Positions 1 through 14,273 of a stretch of DNA of 64,000 nucleotides are shown one piece after another. Location: NCBI GenBank assembly GCA_013396655.1, contig WBMV01004771.1, positions 248,001-312,000 on the forward strand. Reading direction: 5' to 3'. A program made the translations under genes and the position numbers. Origin of the DNA: Campylorhamphus procurvoides. Its lineage: Eukaryota > Chordata > Aves > Passeriformes > Dendrocolaptidae. The first letter of the stretch is position 1; the number at the start of each line of letters is the position of its first letter. The notes beneath the pieces were generated by a model that worked only from the letters and a program-made list of their open reading frames with translations, was not told where the DNA came from and did no database searches.

Positions 1-3000
1 CCTGCCTCAAGGAAGGCAAAAATCTGCGTGGCCAACACATCAGTCTCCAGAGGGTTCGGGCTTTTGGCTGGGATGAACTCGGTTGTCAGTACTCAGAAAA
101 AATGGATGGGAGACAGTGACTGAAATGCTGGTGCTTTACACCATTGTCCTACTATTGCTAATGTCTGTGTAGAAATATACACAAGGAGTTAATCTAATTA
201 GCTAGTTTTACTCCTGGGAGTGGCAGAAGTCAGCCAAATTAGAAATGCCCACTGCAAAACCTCTCCCAGGTTTACCAGCCTTCAGGGGCTGGGAGGAGAG
301 GCAATATATTCCCAAGGCAGCAGTGTTTGGTACAGCACATACTGTCACACTCTGCCGTGGGCATGGCATGTGTTACTCAGTCAAGCCATGCTGTTAAAGG
401 GATGACACTGGAAAAGCGTGTCAGGTGTCCTCTTCAATGATGGCTGCCACAGGCTCTCTCTTCCCTCTGCTAGCGCAACTCCCTTTTTTGTTTTCATTGC
501 TGAAATACAGCCAGAGACTGTGAAATAATCCACTTGGAGCCACTGTTTCTCTTGTCTCCAAGGAAACTCTGCTTTATGTTCAAAATCAAAACCAGCAGGA
601 TTTTCAGGGAGGGAAGTCTCCACAGGTAGCAGCAGGGAAGCACCCAAAGTGGGAGAAGAGGAAGGAACCTAAGCAGGAGGAGAGGAGTTGGGAAGAGCTA
701 TGCACAGGCTAGACAAACATGGAAGGCAAGGCAAGGGGTCACTGAAAAAGTTGTACCAGTCTTTCCATGGTGGACTTCTGGTGCTGGGTCACTTAGGGAG
801 AGGGCAGGAATTAAACGGTCCATCCTTGCATGGTAGTAGGGCAGACTCAGTGCTTGCAAGGAAGGGACATGACACTCTACTCAGTGGTCTGAAAACTTCA
901 GTTGGCAGCTATCAAGTCCTGCCTGCTTTTGGGCAGACCATGGGCACTTCAGAATGGGAAACTACAGACACCCACTGCCAGCTCAATAAGAAAGGTTCTT
1001 CGCAGGGACCATTTTTGCAAAGATGGCAAAGGAGGAGCAGATGTCTCCACTTCCAACAGACTTCTCCCATCACTAGCTCAATGCCTGTTGTGGGGAGCAT
1101 TGAATCCAGCCATTGTACTATTGGCTGGACATTTTTTTTCAGTCCTGAGGACCAGGATCTCTGTCCTCACAGGGCTCACAGACTCCCTGGCTGGAGGCAT
1201 CCTCAACACTCATGCTATTCGATCCTTTGCAGCCTGGCCCAGTGCTTGCCCTGGGAAGGGAAGTACAAGCTGCAAGCTGTACAGCCAAAGTGCCTGTGCT
1301 GAAAATTTCCATACACAAACCCAAGTGGGGTGAACTCAGCCATCTCTGTGTTGCTATAGCAGCCCCTGGCAGGGCGTTCTGCACAGTGAAGTGCTAGGGC
1401 ATCTCTGTTTTCCACTTGGTACCTGGCAGTCAGCTCTCTCCCAGACAACTCCTACCACGACAATGGACCCAGGAGGAGAACAGATCGGCCCAGAGCCCAT
1501 CCACTGACCCACCTCTATGCAAGAGCACCAGCTAAGGGGAGAGGAATCTGAAACAGGCAGGAATTTCAGCTGAGCCAAGCTCTACAGTGATAAAGTGATT
1601 ACCAGCTGAACAGTGGATTTGGGGCCAAAGTCAAATACTGGGAGGACAAGTGCTCTCCCCATTGCTCCCTACTCATGCCTAGGTTCTGTGATAACGTTGT
1701 CTCACTCAAGCTGCCCACCAGGCAATTAATCCCAGCCCAGAACATACAGTCCCACTTTTAAAGCACTCCACTCTGGGCAGTCCGCTGCCCTAAAGCAGGT
1801 GAGAGCTATCCCTGCCACCCTCCCATGCACATGCCCAAGGAAATCTCCTGCTACCCTCCTTCCCCGCTGCAGTCCCTCAACCTGGCACCACTGCTATTCA
1901 TGCATTCAGATTTGCTGACAAAACCACTCACCTGGAACCAGTATAGGTTGTCAAGCAGAGAGGGCAGCAGGTCTTTTTTGTCTTGGGGGATTATTCTGAG
2001 TTGTTTTGTTCTTTAATTCTTTCAGTTCAAAGGTAGGAAGCAGGATTTTCTCCCTAGAAAGGTACAGGGTTAGCAGAGAGCTCTGAGCAGTACCTCCTGA
2101 GAGAGGAAAGGAAGACTGTAATATGCTCAGGATACATGGCAGTAAGGGGTGGGGGAGTGGCATGTAGGAGGAGACTGAAAAAATCTTCGATGATTGCAGG
2201 AGACCAGTGCACAGAAAGCACCTGTCACCAGGAGGTTGCATAGAGCTGGGTTTCACAGTACCAGTGGGTTTGCACTTTCTTCTGCCTCCTCACACAAGCT
2301 ACAAGGAGAGTTAGCAGTGACAGAGAGCAGGGCAGCTGTTAAATGAGATCAGATCTCATTGCCATCCCAGTCCTCCTGCTCATGAGGGTTCCTTCCACGA
2401 GGAAGGCTGCATGCATCCAACAGCAACAGCTGGATACTGGATGGGCAGGTCCTTCACTGGTCCATTCTGTGTGCACAGGACCTTCAAAGTCCAGACATAC
2501 CCCTCTGGTTTATCCATATCAGCCTGAGGGGATGGGCATTTGTCTGTGCCTCAGCCAAATTGCTGTAGTTTTCCTTTGGTGTATTAGGCAAGTCATAAAG
2601 AGTAATCAGGTCACTGAGTGTGCAAAGGAAATACATTAGCAGTGCAGTCGGCCAGACAGATAGACTCTGCTTTCAAGGAAGCAGGCAAAACTTCCACTGT
2701 CTTTACTCACTGATTTCTTAAATATTGATTCCTGATGTAGTCTGTTGGATGGAAGATATTTCAAAATTTCTGTTACTTCACTATCCCAAAATCGCCAGTC
2801 AGGTTGCAGGTGTGAGCACCACACAGCCTGTGCTGGCCTCTGAAGGCGACAGAGTGAAAAATTCTGTCCCAAAAACAAGTCACAGGACCAAAGTTACAAC
2901 AGAATCTCTCTTTCTAGTCCTACCAGATGCATGACTCACAATGGACATATTAGCTGTTTCCTGAAAGTAGCCTTCTCCTTAATTCAGGTGCCCTCAGTGT

Positions 3001-3263
3001 GGGAGCTTTGCTGTGTGCTTTCACTTTGGCACACAAATGGCGATGTGTTGTGTCTGCAGCTGGAGCTTGTCACAGAGTTTGAACTCCTTCAGCCAGGAGT
3101 AGGTCAAAGCCAAAGCATCACACTCATCTGACAGAGGGCCCTGGTACTGAAATCCCCCAAACCCTATGTTCCCCGTCGATTCTGTAGGAAGAGGAGAGGT
3201 AGACCTCTTTAACCCACATTACAGAGAGCAGCTCCCAGCATCAACTGGCTTTTTCAGACACTG

Positions 3264-3326
3264 ATCATAGAATTGTCTAAGCTTGAAAAGACCTTTAAAA
3301 TCATTGAGTGCAACTATAAATCAGGA
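3264..3326 (-). repeat. CR1 LINE 3'-end fragment
   Basis: The stretch reads TCATAGAATTGTCTAAGC, followed by an AAAGACCTTTAAAATCATTGAG-like block cut short here. This is the reverse complement of the conserved CR1 3' end, so the fragment lies on the minus strand. Only about 60 bases are recognisable, so this is an old 5'-truncated copy. Confidence 0.65.
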
Positions 3327-6300
3327 TGGTGATTAGATGAGACTTTGTTGGATGAGCCATTTGGAATTTGGGATCTTGACTCTCAGTCATTCTCCCTTGT
3401 TTAAACTTGCTCCATCAGCACAGACACAAGCCATTGCTGCATCAGGAGATAAGGACACACTCTCTGTACCCAATAAATTGCTTGGTGTCCACATGATTTG
3501 GTGGCTCACATGGCACTACTAGCCTTAATCTTCCCACTGAAGGTTCAATGACATCTCAGGTCATGCCAATGTCAACTGGGAACTTGAAACCCAAATCCCG
3601 TGCCCTGCAAAATTTCAGTCATCTTTCCAGCAAAGCACATATTGGAATGGTCTACACAAGAAAATAATTTTATTCTAAAATTAATATCTCTGGTTATGGG
3701 CAATAGGTTCCACTGCTCTGCCTGCACCATGCACCAAATCCTTCTGCAGAAATGTGGGTGAGAACCAGTCCAGCCACACAGGGAAAGGAAGACAGATCAT
3801 GGCAACATGACTTGGTGCATGGTTGGTCTCCTTTGCTTCTTCTGCTGGGTCCACAACAGTGGCTGTTGCTAGGGCAGTCCCAGAGAAAGGACATCTCCTA
3901 TTCCTCATGCTCCTGCTTCTTGCATAGCTTGGCTGGCAGCTGCTCTTGAAAAAGGGCCCCTAGCTGCACTGTTGGCTGCTGCTGGAGGCTGGTGACCTGC
4001 AGCAGAGCACTCCTGGCCTGGACAAGTGCATTTCTAATGTTACCCAGAGAGTGGCAGAGCTGCTACGCACTTAGTCACTCCTCAGCTGCCGTGTGTTTCC
4101 CTGATTCCACCTCAGGCAGCAGCATTTGGCTAATGGTTGTCCTTTCTACCTCCTGCACCTGAAGTTCAACTTGGCTTCTAGAATCTGTACTAATTTCTAC
4201 CCCTTTTAAATCCCTAGGTTAGCACCCATAAGCATTTTTAATACAGAAACTCACACTGACAAATGCCTTAAACCTTCTCCTTTGGCAATTTATTCCATGT
4301 TTCATTTTGACTTGCACCTGTGGCAATTTCCAGATGACTTTGAGTTATTAAATAGGACACAGAGCAGCAGCCTGAAGCTATGGAGGAGTTGAAGAACTCT
4401 GCTCCCTCAGGATGGAGTTGCCTGATGCCCAGGCAGAGTCTTTCCAGGGTAGAGCAATCCTTGGGGAACAAATCCCATGGTCAGCTAACGCCCTCAAGTC
4501 TCTCCTCATTCTATGAGTGCCAGGCACCCCTGGTCATCCACACTGCACAGAGGCCACGTGGTGCTCTAAGTTTTCAGCAACGGGTAAAAACAAAACTCAC
4601 AATGTCACCTTGTGAGAGTCAATGAGAAAAGACATGACAACTGCACCTCACGTCACAGAGTCACCTTACAGAGGGTGTTCTGACGCTATCCTTGCGAAAC
4701 CACTTGGAGATAAAGGAATTGCTTGATGGGAAACAGCCTGGAATAGCTTTTCCAAATCAGCTCCCTGGAGATTTCCTCCACAAAGCACCTTTCAAAATGA
4801 TTTATGTTAATCCCACAAGTAGACTAAAAACATTACACAGGGACAGGGCAGTTTGTTTTGCACTCACTCTGGCTTTAAACACATTCTCATTCTGTATCTC
4901 GGCCCAACTTGGAAAGACCCTGGTCCTAAACAAGTGAAGTTCTGGGCAAAGAACTCCTGAGACAGATTTTTACAGAGGGTTTGTATGTCTAAAGGAGAGG
5001 CTTGCAACTCTAGTAGAACAACTCCTTTTTTATCATTCTCTGCTTTTTAAGGAAGATTGATTATTTAGAGGGTCTTTAAAATGCAAGACACCTAAAAATG
5101 GACTAAGGGTTGACTTGTAATGGTAAAGAAAAACTCACATGTGAGACTGTTAGAATGCTGTCACAGCAAACCCAGTTTGAACACACGACCCAGACGTGAC
5201 ATTGAAGCTGTGGGGCTGGGATACAAAACCCAAGTAGAAGACGTATTCACTGTCCCATGGCTTTGCTGACTTCCAGTGAGCACTTAGCATATCAGCCTTT
5301 TGAAAGTGCTTGATTTCTCTGAATTGCTGAAAACAAAACTCTTAAGGACCATGCTTAATCCCTAAGTGAAGTGGAGGCAGGTACTAGTGAATGGCAGGTA
5401 AGTGTGGCAGCCCTGTCACCTGAATATGTGGGTGACCGGGAGGATGGACGTAGGCCATCCACACCTAGACCTGTCCTAGGACATGGATGTCTTCTGCTAT
5501 AATGTAAAAAGCCACTGGGATATTCCCAGCTGCTAATTGTCATGGGGAAAAATGCGATTTCTTCGTGTGTTAAGCAATCCTTCAGCCCTTCCTTGCCTGG
5601 ATTTTGCAATTCCGTAGTCTTGTTCTCCTTGTTACAGTAACCTTAATTTGGGGGTTGGGATTAATTCTGTCTCCTACACTGCTCACCAGCCCCGGGAGCA
5701 GAGTCCAATTATGCAGCTGTGACCTTCATTACAAGTTAGCAGAGTTTCTGCAAATGAACATCCTTTGTGTTTCACACTGCTGCTCAAATAATGGAATTTC
5801 CTTCCTATGGGAAATGCCAATATTTCAACATCTATTTTTACCCTGTTTTTTAACAAAATGTCAAAATTTCAACTGTCACAACACATGAAATTCAGGAAAA
5901 TTCAGAAATGTAAAAAAATGTTTTGTTTTGGATCAGACTGATGTACTCCTTCCTGAGCTGTAACATTTTTTCATGTGAGTGCCTCTCATAATTTTTTACC
6001 TTGTTTTATAGGCTGCAGCTCTCATGTTGCTCTGCAGCATCCCCATGTAGCCAAGCTGCCTTGGTGCACTGTCCTGGATGCAGCCCAGAGGGACAGCAAA
6101 GACCAGGTAGAAGAGAGCCCAGAGGGCTAAAAGCGAAAGAGCATGCAATGCCATTCTTACTGACAGCACCAGGATGTTTTTGTTAGAATTTCTGATGGGA
6201 CAACAAAACAAAGAGAGTGAAATAAAAAAGTTGTATATCCAATGACAAAAATTATTACCCCAAATTTTGGCTGGAAAGTTTCAATTAATGAGTGAGACAA

Positions 6301-7911
6301 AGTTTCGTGAGTTCCTGAAGTTTCTGTCATTCAAAAGTGTCCTCGTTTTCTCCTTGGTTCTGCTGAGAGTGGATGTGACTGAGGCATTTCAGCTATTTTG
6401 AACCCCAGCTTCTGTTCCTGCTTCTCCCAGGTGCACAGGGATCTTGCAACTGCACACTCTTAGGGGAGTTCTGCTTCAGTAGTTTGTGTGATTTGCTGTG
6501 TACCTTTGTTTATTTTATTATTATTTTATTACCTTTTTTATTTTAGCAGTCTTTAGTAAATGGCTATACTATCCCAGCCAGTGTGAACTGCAGATTCCTA
6601 CAGCAGTTGCTCTGGTGATGCCTGACATCAAAAGCACCATCTTCTCAAACAGTTTGAGAAAGTGCACTGCCACTGGAGAATGAATCCCTTGCTCCCACTG
6701 AGCACTCATCCAGTGCCCCCAGCATGACAATAGTGGTGAGGTGTCATTTTGCTTTTCTTCCCTGCCCTAATCCACCTCTGACTCTTCCACACAGCCCCAT
6801 GTTTGTCTGCAGCACTAGAAACTGCTTAGTTTGTTCTGCCTGATCCATTTGAAAGAGACTCGATTCAGGTTCAGATTTCATGCCATAAAAAAGTTCTTTC
6901 TAAAGACCTTTTTTTTTGGCTTGCCTTTTTGTATTTGTACATTTAAGTCTGCTGTATTTTGTATTTTACCCATGACTTGGGAATGCAGCTTTCTTCCATG
7001 GCTTGTGCAGCACAGAGACAGTTCCAATGTGGCACTGTTTTTTAATTTCTTTTCTTCTCTTCCATGATTAGACTGCATGTCTCCTTCCTTCGCACCTCTG
7101 CTTTTCCTCTTGCAGCCTGTGCTTGCCTGTGCTTTGTACTGCACAACTGGCCTCCCTGGTTCTCATGCTCCCAGGTTGGGCAGCTCTCTCTTCTGCACTG
7201 TTGCAGTTCCTGTGCACAGTGGAGTTTCAGCGTGGATGCCAACAGGCATCAGCTGCCTGCCTGAATATTAGCACAGAGTTTGTGTTCTTTGCCATGGTGG
7301 CTGGAAGATAACTTTCTGCTTCTGAAGTAGATCAGGTCATAACAGCAAAGTACCAGAGCTGCCTTCTCTATTGTATACTGACATTTTAACTATTACATAA
7401 CTCTTCACACCTATATGAGATTCTTATTCTTTGCTAGAACTAGGCAGTTCTCTTGCAGTCACAAGTTTGGACAACTGAATTCCAGATGTACCCAATTCCT
7501 CTGGATGGTCTATGGACAAACATGCATTACATGCATAATTTCTTATTGAAACTCTCATGCAAATTCTTTCAATAAGAGAATTTCCTGCTATGGAGGAGGA
7601 GAGTCTTCAATACAGCACAAGCTGGATGTGCCTTGCCACAGCTGCCCTTGAAGGAGGGAGAAGCCAGCGTAGATATGATAGCTGGGCCTTTCCCTGTTCC
7701 TTTCTCCAGATCCTTATTTCTGAAAACTGCTATCTACCCAGTGAGAGACAACTCAGACTGGCAGTTTAGCTGAATATCCACAGTAGAGTGACATGAATGT
7801 GATCTGACCTTATTCCTTTATCTCCTGCCTTGTCTGATCTCTCTCCACTCCTGAGTGGTTTTCAAGTAGTGAGGGTCAAATTTGAGGTAGTTTCTTCCAC
7901 GGTCCAGGGTA

Positions 7912-7960
7912 TTGTTCAGATTGGAAAAGTCCTCTGAGATCATCAAGTCCAGCCATTACT
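7912..7960 (-). repeat. CR1 LINE 3'-end fragment
   Basis: The words ATTGGAAAAGTCCTCTGAG and GATCATCAAGTCCAGCC match the reverse complement of the CR1 3' untranslated end. The sequence that follows may be more CR1 but is too decayed to call by eye. Confidence 0.55.
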
Positions 7961-9177
7961 CCAGTTACAGATTTCCAGCTATGCAATGGCTTCCAGCTCC
8001 TCTTCTTGTTTGTTGTCATACTGCAGGCATTGGTGTAGGTGCACTTCAGTTGGTGTATTGATACCACCATCTTTTTGGAGGGAAAAGCCCTAATTTCAAC
8101 ATGACCATTCTCAGATGATTCCATGGTTTCTAACACATGAATAACCCTTACATCTTTGCTGCCACATTGATCTCCATCCCCTGCCTTCACAGAGAGAGCA
8201 AACCATCCCTCAAACATTGGTGCGCTGTCTCCAGGCTTATCTTTAGTAAGCCTGAATTATTCACCTTTGCAGGTTTTCTCACTTTGCTCTTTCTCTGTGC
8301 TGTTCGCTCCCCAGGATCACTTTCCTGCTGCTTTTCCCTAGCTCCCCAGGCTCCCTGCCCCCACAGCTGGATGACGATGAGGCAACCAAGAATGGTTAGG
8401 GAAAAGGGAATCCCACTAAAGAATAAGAGTTGGGTTCTTGGGAAACACAGGTTGTTGAGTTGAAGGCAATCATTCTGGAACAGTCTCTGGCCTGAGTGAT
8501 GTTAGAACGTGCCTGGGAAGCCATGAAGAGAGAAATTGAATCTTCAGTGCAGGATGATGTTATTCCACAGGACAACCATGGTAGCAGGAAGGTCAAAACT
8601 AGAAGAGCAGCTCTGTTGAGAGAGCTGTACTTAGGGTAAACCATATTATTTGAATACATTTTTTATGTAGCCAAGCAATACAAAAAAAACCCAACAGTCC
8701 TTGACAACAGCAGCAGTCTTCTGAACACCAGTGGATACAATTATTATTTGTGCTGAGTGTGGTTTGTTTCTGTGGATGAAACTCTGCAATACAGCACCTT
8801 CACATACATCCTGTTCCATGTCAATAATCTGAAATGTCTGAAGTGGCAATTAATTACTTCAGGAGAATGGCTCACATGATTTTACAACAACAGCACATGA
8901 CTTTCATTTGGGCATCCTCTATTACAGAGTTGTAAAAACTGGAGGATGTCACAAAGCCTTTCTGTTGTTTCAAGTGGCTTGGTCTGATGCTACTCTGGGC
9001 TGTCTGCCTTCTCCAAGCTGAAAAAACAGGATAGAAATGCTTTACTTCTGCTGCTCTGATGATATATTTGTTCAAATTTAACTTGGCCCATTTTCTTTGG
9101 CATTCTTTGCACGCTGTTACTATTGGCATTGTGCTCTTCTCCAACAGTTCCCAAAGCTGTATATGTGTATATGCATT

Positions 9178-9226
9178 ACAAGGACAAAAGGGACCAAGTG
9201 TGATCATCTAGTCTGACCTCCTTTTT
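9178..9226 (-). repeat. Possible old CR1-type 3'-end fragment
   Basis: GATCATCTAGTCTGACCTCC is a word typical of antisense CR1 3' ends in birds and reptiles. Nothing else around it can be aligned by eye. Confidence 0.4.
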
Positions 9227-12200
9227 CAGGACAGGAATAGCCCTGTGTTAATTAATTTTCTTTTAAGTAGAATATACTATTTAGAAAAATTTCAGAACCT
9301 GCATTACTCTCTCTCGGTGGTCAGGAATTCACCATAATTTCAGCCAAATTATATAAGCCTGGGTCTACCTGACCCTGGAAATGATGCATGATCACCAGGA
9401 AGAAGTAGTCAGCTGCTGCTGTAGAGGAGCTGACCTGAACTTACTAATATTAATAGCAATACTGACACTGACACACCAAGAAACTGTAGCTTAATCACCA
9501 CAGATACGTACTCGTGTATACAGCATCTGCAGACACAGTCTTAGAAGCTAAAATGCAAATGAGGTTTGGGGTATGAAAACCTTATTTCAAGGTGGATGAT
9601 CCTGCAGCTGTCACTGGGACAGCAGCACCTCCAAGTTTCTCCTAAGCGTCCCCTTAAATAATCACTTTCCTCAGCACAGATTCACATGGTTCCTCCCAAG
9701 TGAGATCTTACACTACAGACTGAAGGATTGTGTTGGCAATTTGCTTTCCATTAGGAGTCTATCCTGTTATTCAATGGCTTTCTGTAAGGAGAAGAATTAA
9801 AAACTGCAAGACTTCAGGAAACAAGGAGCTCTAGAGGAAATCTCCACCCTTGGCTTTCATTCACTGAATTTCAGAATCCCCTAAAACCATCTACTTTCAA
9901 CCACTCCTGGTGGACTTTAATTCTCTAAAGTTTTCTCTAGGAAAAGCACACTCTACTTCTCTCTTCTCCAGAGACTTGATTTCACCCTTTTAATGACTCT
10001 TCTGTCATATTTCTTAGGCTCCTAATTTTGACAAAATGTCTGTTCACCTTGGGATAGAGCCTTCCTGTGAGACCCCCAGCTGGAGAACTCAAAGGTTCCC
10101 AGATTCAGAAGGAATTTCCACATCTTTCCTACTGTGGAACATCTGGAAGCTGTATCAGAAAGATACAGAATCTCTTTTTCAGACTGCAGGTAACAAAAAG
10201 TGCATTTCCTTGCCAAACTGTCATCAGAGAATGGTATCTTATAACAAAGGCATATGTAGCTATCTGCCTATCTTTGGATCTCGTCCAGTCAGTAAGATTT
10301 CTGCCAGATCACTGTTTTATAGACCTGAATATATTACTGCAGTCTGAAGTCAATAAACCAGCTTTCAAATTAACTGTTGAACAGGTTGAGCTTCATAAGC
10401 TTTTCCCTTTCTATTACATCTTTGAAGTATTACAGTGGGAAGCGTGACCTTCCCTTCAAACGGTTTTTCAGAGCTAGTGTCTCAGGGGTAGTTTTGCCCT
10501 CCTTTGGTACTACAGAAGTGTTTGCTGGCCATGCTTCACCCACTGGAGCACAGATCTGGTGCCTGAATCTCCCTGGTCCATGCAGGCAGCATGCACAGAC
10601 AGTACTGGGCTGTGATTTGGAAGGTCTCCACACATGGGAAGAGTGCTCCAAACTGGCTGTTCTATGGCATCACACAGCACGGCTGTGTGTGGGCAGTCAC
10701 ACTTTTTAGGATCCCTCCTGCTTCCAACCAAGCATGCTTCCTGAGTGCCCAGAGAGAGAGCTTTCTCCCAATCCCCTATCATGGATCATAAAGGCGATGG
10801 GAGATGCTATGGCCCCAAATGCCTGTGGGTGTCAGGCAGAGATCAAGCAGGCATGCAGGGTCCAAGTCCTTCCTCAGAGAAGCTTGGAGTGGTGCTGTGC
10901 TGGCTGCACGCCGTCAAGAGAGGCAACACAAGCTGTCTCACAGCTCATTACAGAAACTGAGCCAAAGGGAAGGCACGTTCCCGGCTTATCAGGCCACCTC
11001 CTCTGTGAGCTCTCTGATCTACTTTTCCAGTGATTGTTCCTGACCTAGGAGAAGCCCCTGAGAAATCTCACCGCTCATAGCCTGCAGCTAAACAGGCATC
11101 TGCAAGCAGCCATGGTGGGGAGCCAGGAGAATGGCACACACTGTCTGACTAACCAGATGGAAAATTCCACTCCTCTTCATCATGGCAGACCACGCTGAAG
11201 CACTTGGGAGACAAACCAGTGGTGTGTTTATCTGCTTTTCAGGCTGCTGCTCTGCTTTGCTCCCATGAATTGTGTACATTTGCCAGGATACTTGCAGTAT
11301 CTGCTCAGCCCTCATTTAGCACTGTGATAAGTACCTCTGGAATAATGTGCTGCCTACTTGGCTCTGCTTTGTAATAATTATTTTTGTTTTAGCTCTGCTG
11401 ATAGTCAACGCAGAGCAACATGAGGGGCAAAGCTTCAGCATGGGGACCAGCACAACTGACCTCTCCTTCAGTTCTGGCCATACTGAGCACAAGAAACCAG
11501 TTCCACTGACGCTTGCATTCCTTGCACCTCTGGAATGATCAGCTCTGGACAACCTCTCCTCACCCCAGGTTAATTCAAAACTGTTACCTTGTGTAAAATT
11601 GGTCAAATAACTTGCAGTCTCTTCTTACTTAAACACATGAATGATAAAGTAACACTGATGAATGCTAGCCTTACAACAGTGCAAAAATCCTGGCTGCGGG
11701 TCTGAAAGCTTGTGTGTGCTCCCAGCATCCATCTCTCTCTCTGACTCCCTTGTACATGTTTTCCCCTCTTCCCAGTGCCTTCCCATGCAGGCACATGCTC
11801 TTACCTCCCGAATCTGCAGCTGTGCTCATGGCAGGTTTGTTTAGTTCCCTGTGAGCAGGTGAGAAAAGCAGGCGAGTGTCTGAGCAGAGAGCCTTGAGCT
11901 ACGATGTCATTTAGGTCACTAGCATACAGCCAGCGCTAACCAATGGGACTAAATCCCATAGGAATTACACAGCTGTAAATCCTGCAAACTATGCTTCACA
12001 CTTTGAATGTACAATTGCTGATTTTCTTGCAATACTATGCAATAAATGATACAGAAACAGCAGATAAAGTAATAAATGTTATTCAGACTCTCCCCTCCAA
12101 CACTTCCACACCATGGAGTGTCTCAGTTACTAATGGCCACAAGGCACCCACTGCCTCTGCTCATGGCAAGTGTGAGCAAGTGGCTCCACAATGATCCTGG

Positions 12201-13139
12201 GGCTGAATGTCCACCTTGTTGCAGGAACATGCTTTGGCACCGAAAAGAAGGCGAGCGAGCCCCAGGACAGAAGTGTTCTCTGAAGGATTTTACGTAGGTA
12301 CTCAGCAACAAGGTTATTTAGTAAGGTTTCAATTCCATTATATGCTTCCTTGGACAAGTTTTTATATGCATATATGTTTCATCCACAGGTTTAAAACATT
12401 GTTTCAAAATAAAAAAACAATTGATGGGGGAGATCTGTTAGCACTTTCCAATTCACATAATTTAAAATGTGGTGTCAGAAGAGAGACTGAAATTTAAGGA
12501 GGTGGTCCTTGCTTAGTCTCACCAACCAAGCTTCTAGAACAAAAAACCGAGTTCTGGTTAAGATGAATATGTTGCATAGCTATTGTAGAAAATGTAAAAG
12601 ACTGACAGAGTGCAGTGACATAGCCAGTATCCTACCTCAACTTTCATGCAGTCCAAGAGCAAAGCTGCTTTTTGAAGGTCAGAAGTGTTTACAAAACATG
12701 GATTCACATAAAACCTGTAAGGATAAATTACATTAATGATATCCCATTCCCTCACCCCCCATTTCTATGACGTTGGGAAATGGCATGAAGTCTCTGAAAA
12801 CCAGAAATAAGAAAGCGTTTTTCTGGTCAAGTCCCTTAACATCTTTAATGCTTCTCAGGAGTCCTGTCTGCATTTGCGATCTCCTGTATGACTAACAAAG
12901 TCTTCATGCAAAATCGAGCAGCAGTATTACCTTTACGGGGTGCTCACCATACCTTCACACTGTAGACCTGGAGTAAAAAGCCTGTGGGGGGCTCGGGGGG
13001 CAGGGGGAAGCTCAGGTTGGCTCAGAAGCCAGGCTCTGCCTGATCAGGTCGAATGACAGGCTCTGCCCACACCCAGCTGCACAGTAACGGCAGGCACCAA
13101 GCTTTTGAGGATGGAAAGAAATCCTCTGGAGAGGAGGGG

Positions 13140-13262
13140 TTAGCCGCAAGCAGGACATCCACGGCTCGCCTCTTGCTCCTTGTTGGGCTCGCGACCTCCG
13201 CTGACCCCGAGAGCGGGACCCGTCCCCCCGGGCGGCCCGGAGGGGGAGGGCAGGACGGGGCT
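13140..13262. promoter_or_regulatory. Small CpG-rich block
   Basis: A block of about 120 bases with a dozen or more CpG dinucleotides inside sequence that is otherwise CpG-poor, including a run such as CCCCGGGCGGCCCGG. It is too short to be sure it is a CpG island. No exon or start codon that I recognise lies beside it. It could be a small promoter, an enhancer, or a remnant of a GC-rich repeat. Confidence 0.35.
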
Positions 13263-14273
13263 GTGATGTTTACTGAACTGGAGATCAAGGCACCTTGGTG
13301 CTGAATCAGTCTTTGTGTTTACAAACACTCTCCACTTGCTCTGGATCCCAGACAGGAGTGCAAGTCACGCTGGATAACCCCAGCTAGCAACAGCCTTAGG
13401 GACAGACACTGATTATGAGACACATAAGAACCAAACCCCAAAACTTTTACTTCCTCCCTCCTTAATATGCACCTTGGTTTTGAATGTCCACTGTCTGTAA
13501 TTCTAATTTTCCAAATTGTTTTTGATGGTATTTTTCAAGTGCTAGATTTTGAAGCTAAGACTAGCCTCAATTGCTTTTGTTACACACAAAAATGTTCCAG
13601 ACTGCTGGAGAATCTTTAAAAACATCATGGAGGTAAAGACTGAAGAGACCAAAGGTATTGCCTGTTTACAGGTGTATCAGCAAACTTATCTGTTAAATCA
13701 TTTCCCTGTAAGTCACTCTCCTGAGTGAATCACTCTTTTCTGAGAGATTTCGTTGCTATCTCAGGGTAACAGATTCAGATCAGAGACTGAACACTTACAT
13801 GCAGTCAAAGAATAAGCTTGATATTACAAATTTTTCCATAGTCCACACCTATTCAGGATATAACCTTCTACAAGAGCAATAATGGTTCATCTTTGGCTAT
13901 CTCTGCTGGAGTTGCCAAAGCAAACTGTAGCCTTGTTACACAGGATGCATGGCCTGTGCAGACCTGAACCCATTCACACCCTGGACTCCACTGGCCATCA
14001 GGCTTCCTCCTGCCTCTCCCAAGTCGCTGAACCTCCAGGTAAAGGTTGGGAGGCAAAGTCCCTCCCACTGTCAACAAAGAGCAGGTCCAAACCACCTGAT
14101 GGAAGTAAATAGGGACAAGTCTATGGGGCCTGATAAGATGCACCCCAGGGCTCTGAGGGCACTAGCTGATGTAGTTGACCAGCCACTGTCCATGCTATTT
14201 AAAAAGCCATGGCAATCAGGCAAAGTCCCAGGTGACTGAAAAAAGGTAAACTTCACATCTATTTTCAAAAAGG

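Larger units (their letters stand above)
1..13139. other. Intergenic sequence, no gene recognised
   Basis: About 13 kb in which I find no reading frame that resembles a known protein and no convincing exon chain. It is moderately GC-rich compared with the right half of the window. The only recognisable pieces are short, decayed antisense CR1 tails, listed separately. In mammals RFX2 lies upstream of RANBP3 in the same direction, so the 3' end of RFX2 could be expected on this side. I could not identify any RFX2 exon here, so it is either further left or the gene order differs. Confidence 0.5.

Noticed and set aside
688..1302. A 204-codon plus-strand open frame, overlapped by a 143-codon frame at 902-1333
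   Set aside because: Two frames are open at once over the same DNA, there is no family resemblance, composition is Ser/His/Gln-rich as in random GC-rich DNA, and no splice or promoter context supports it.
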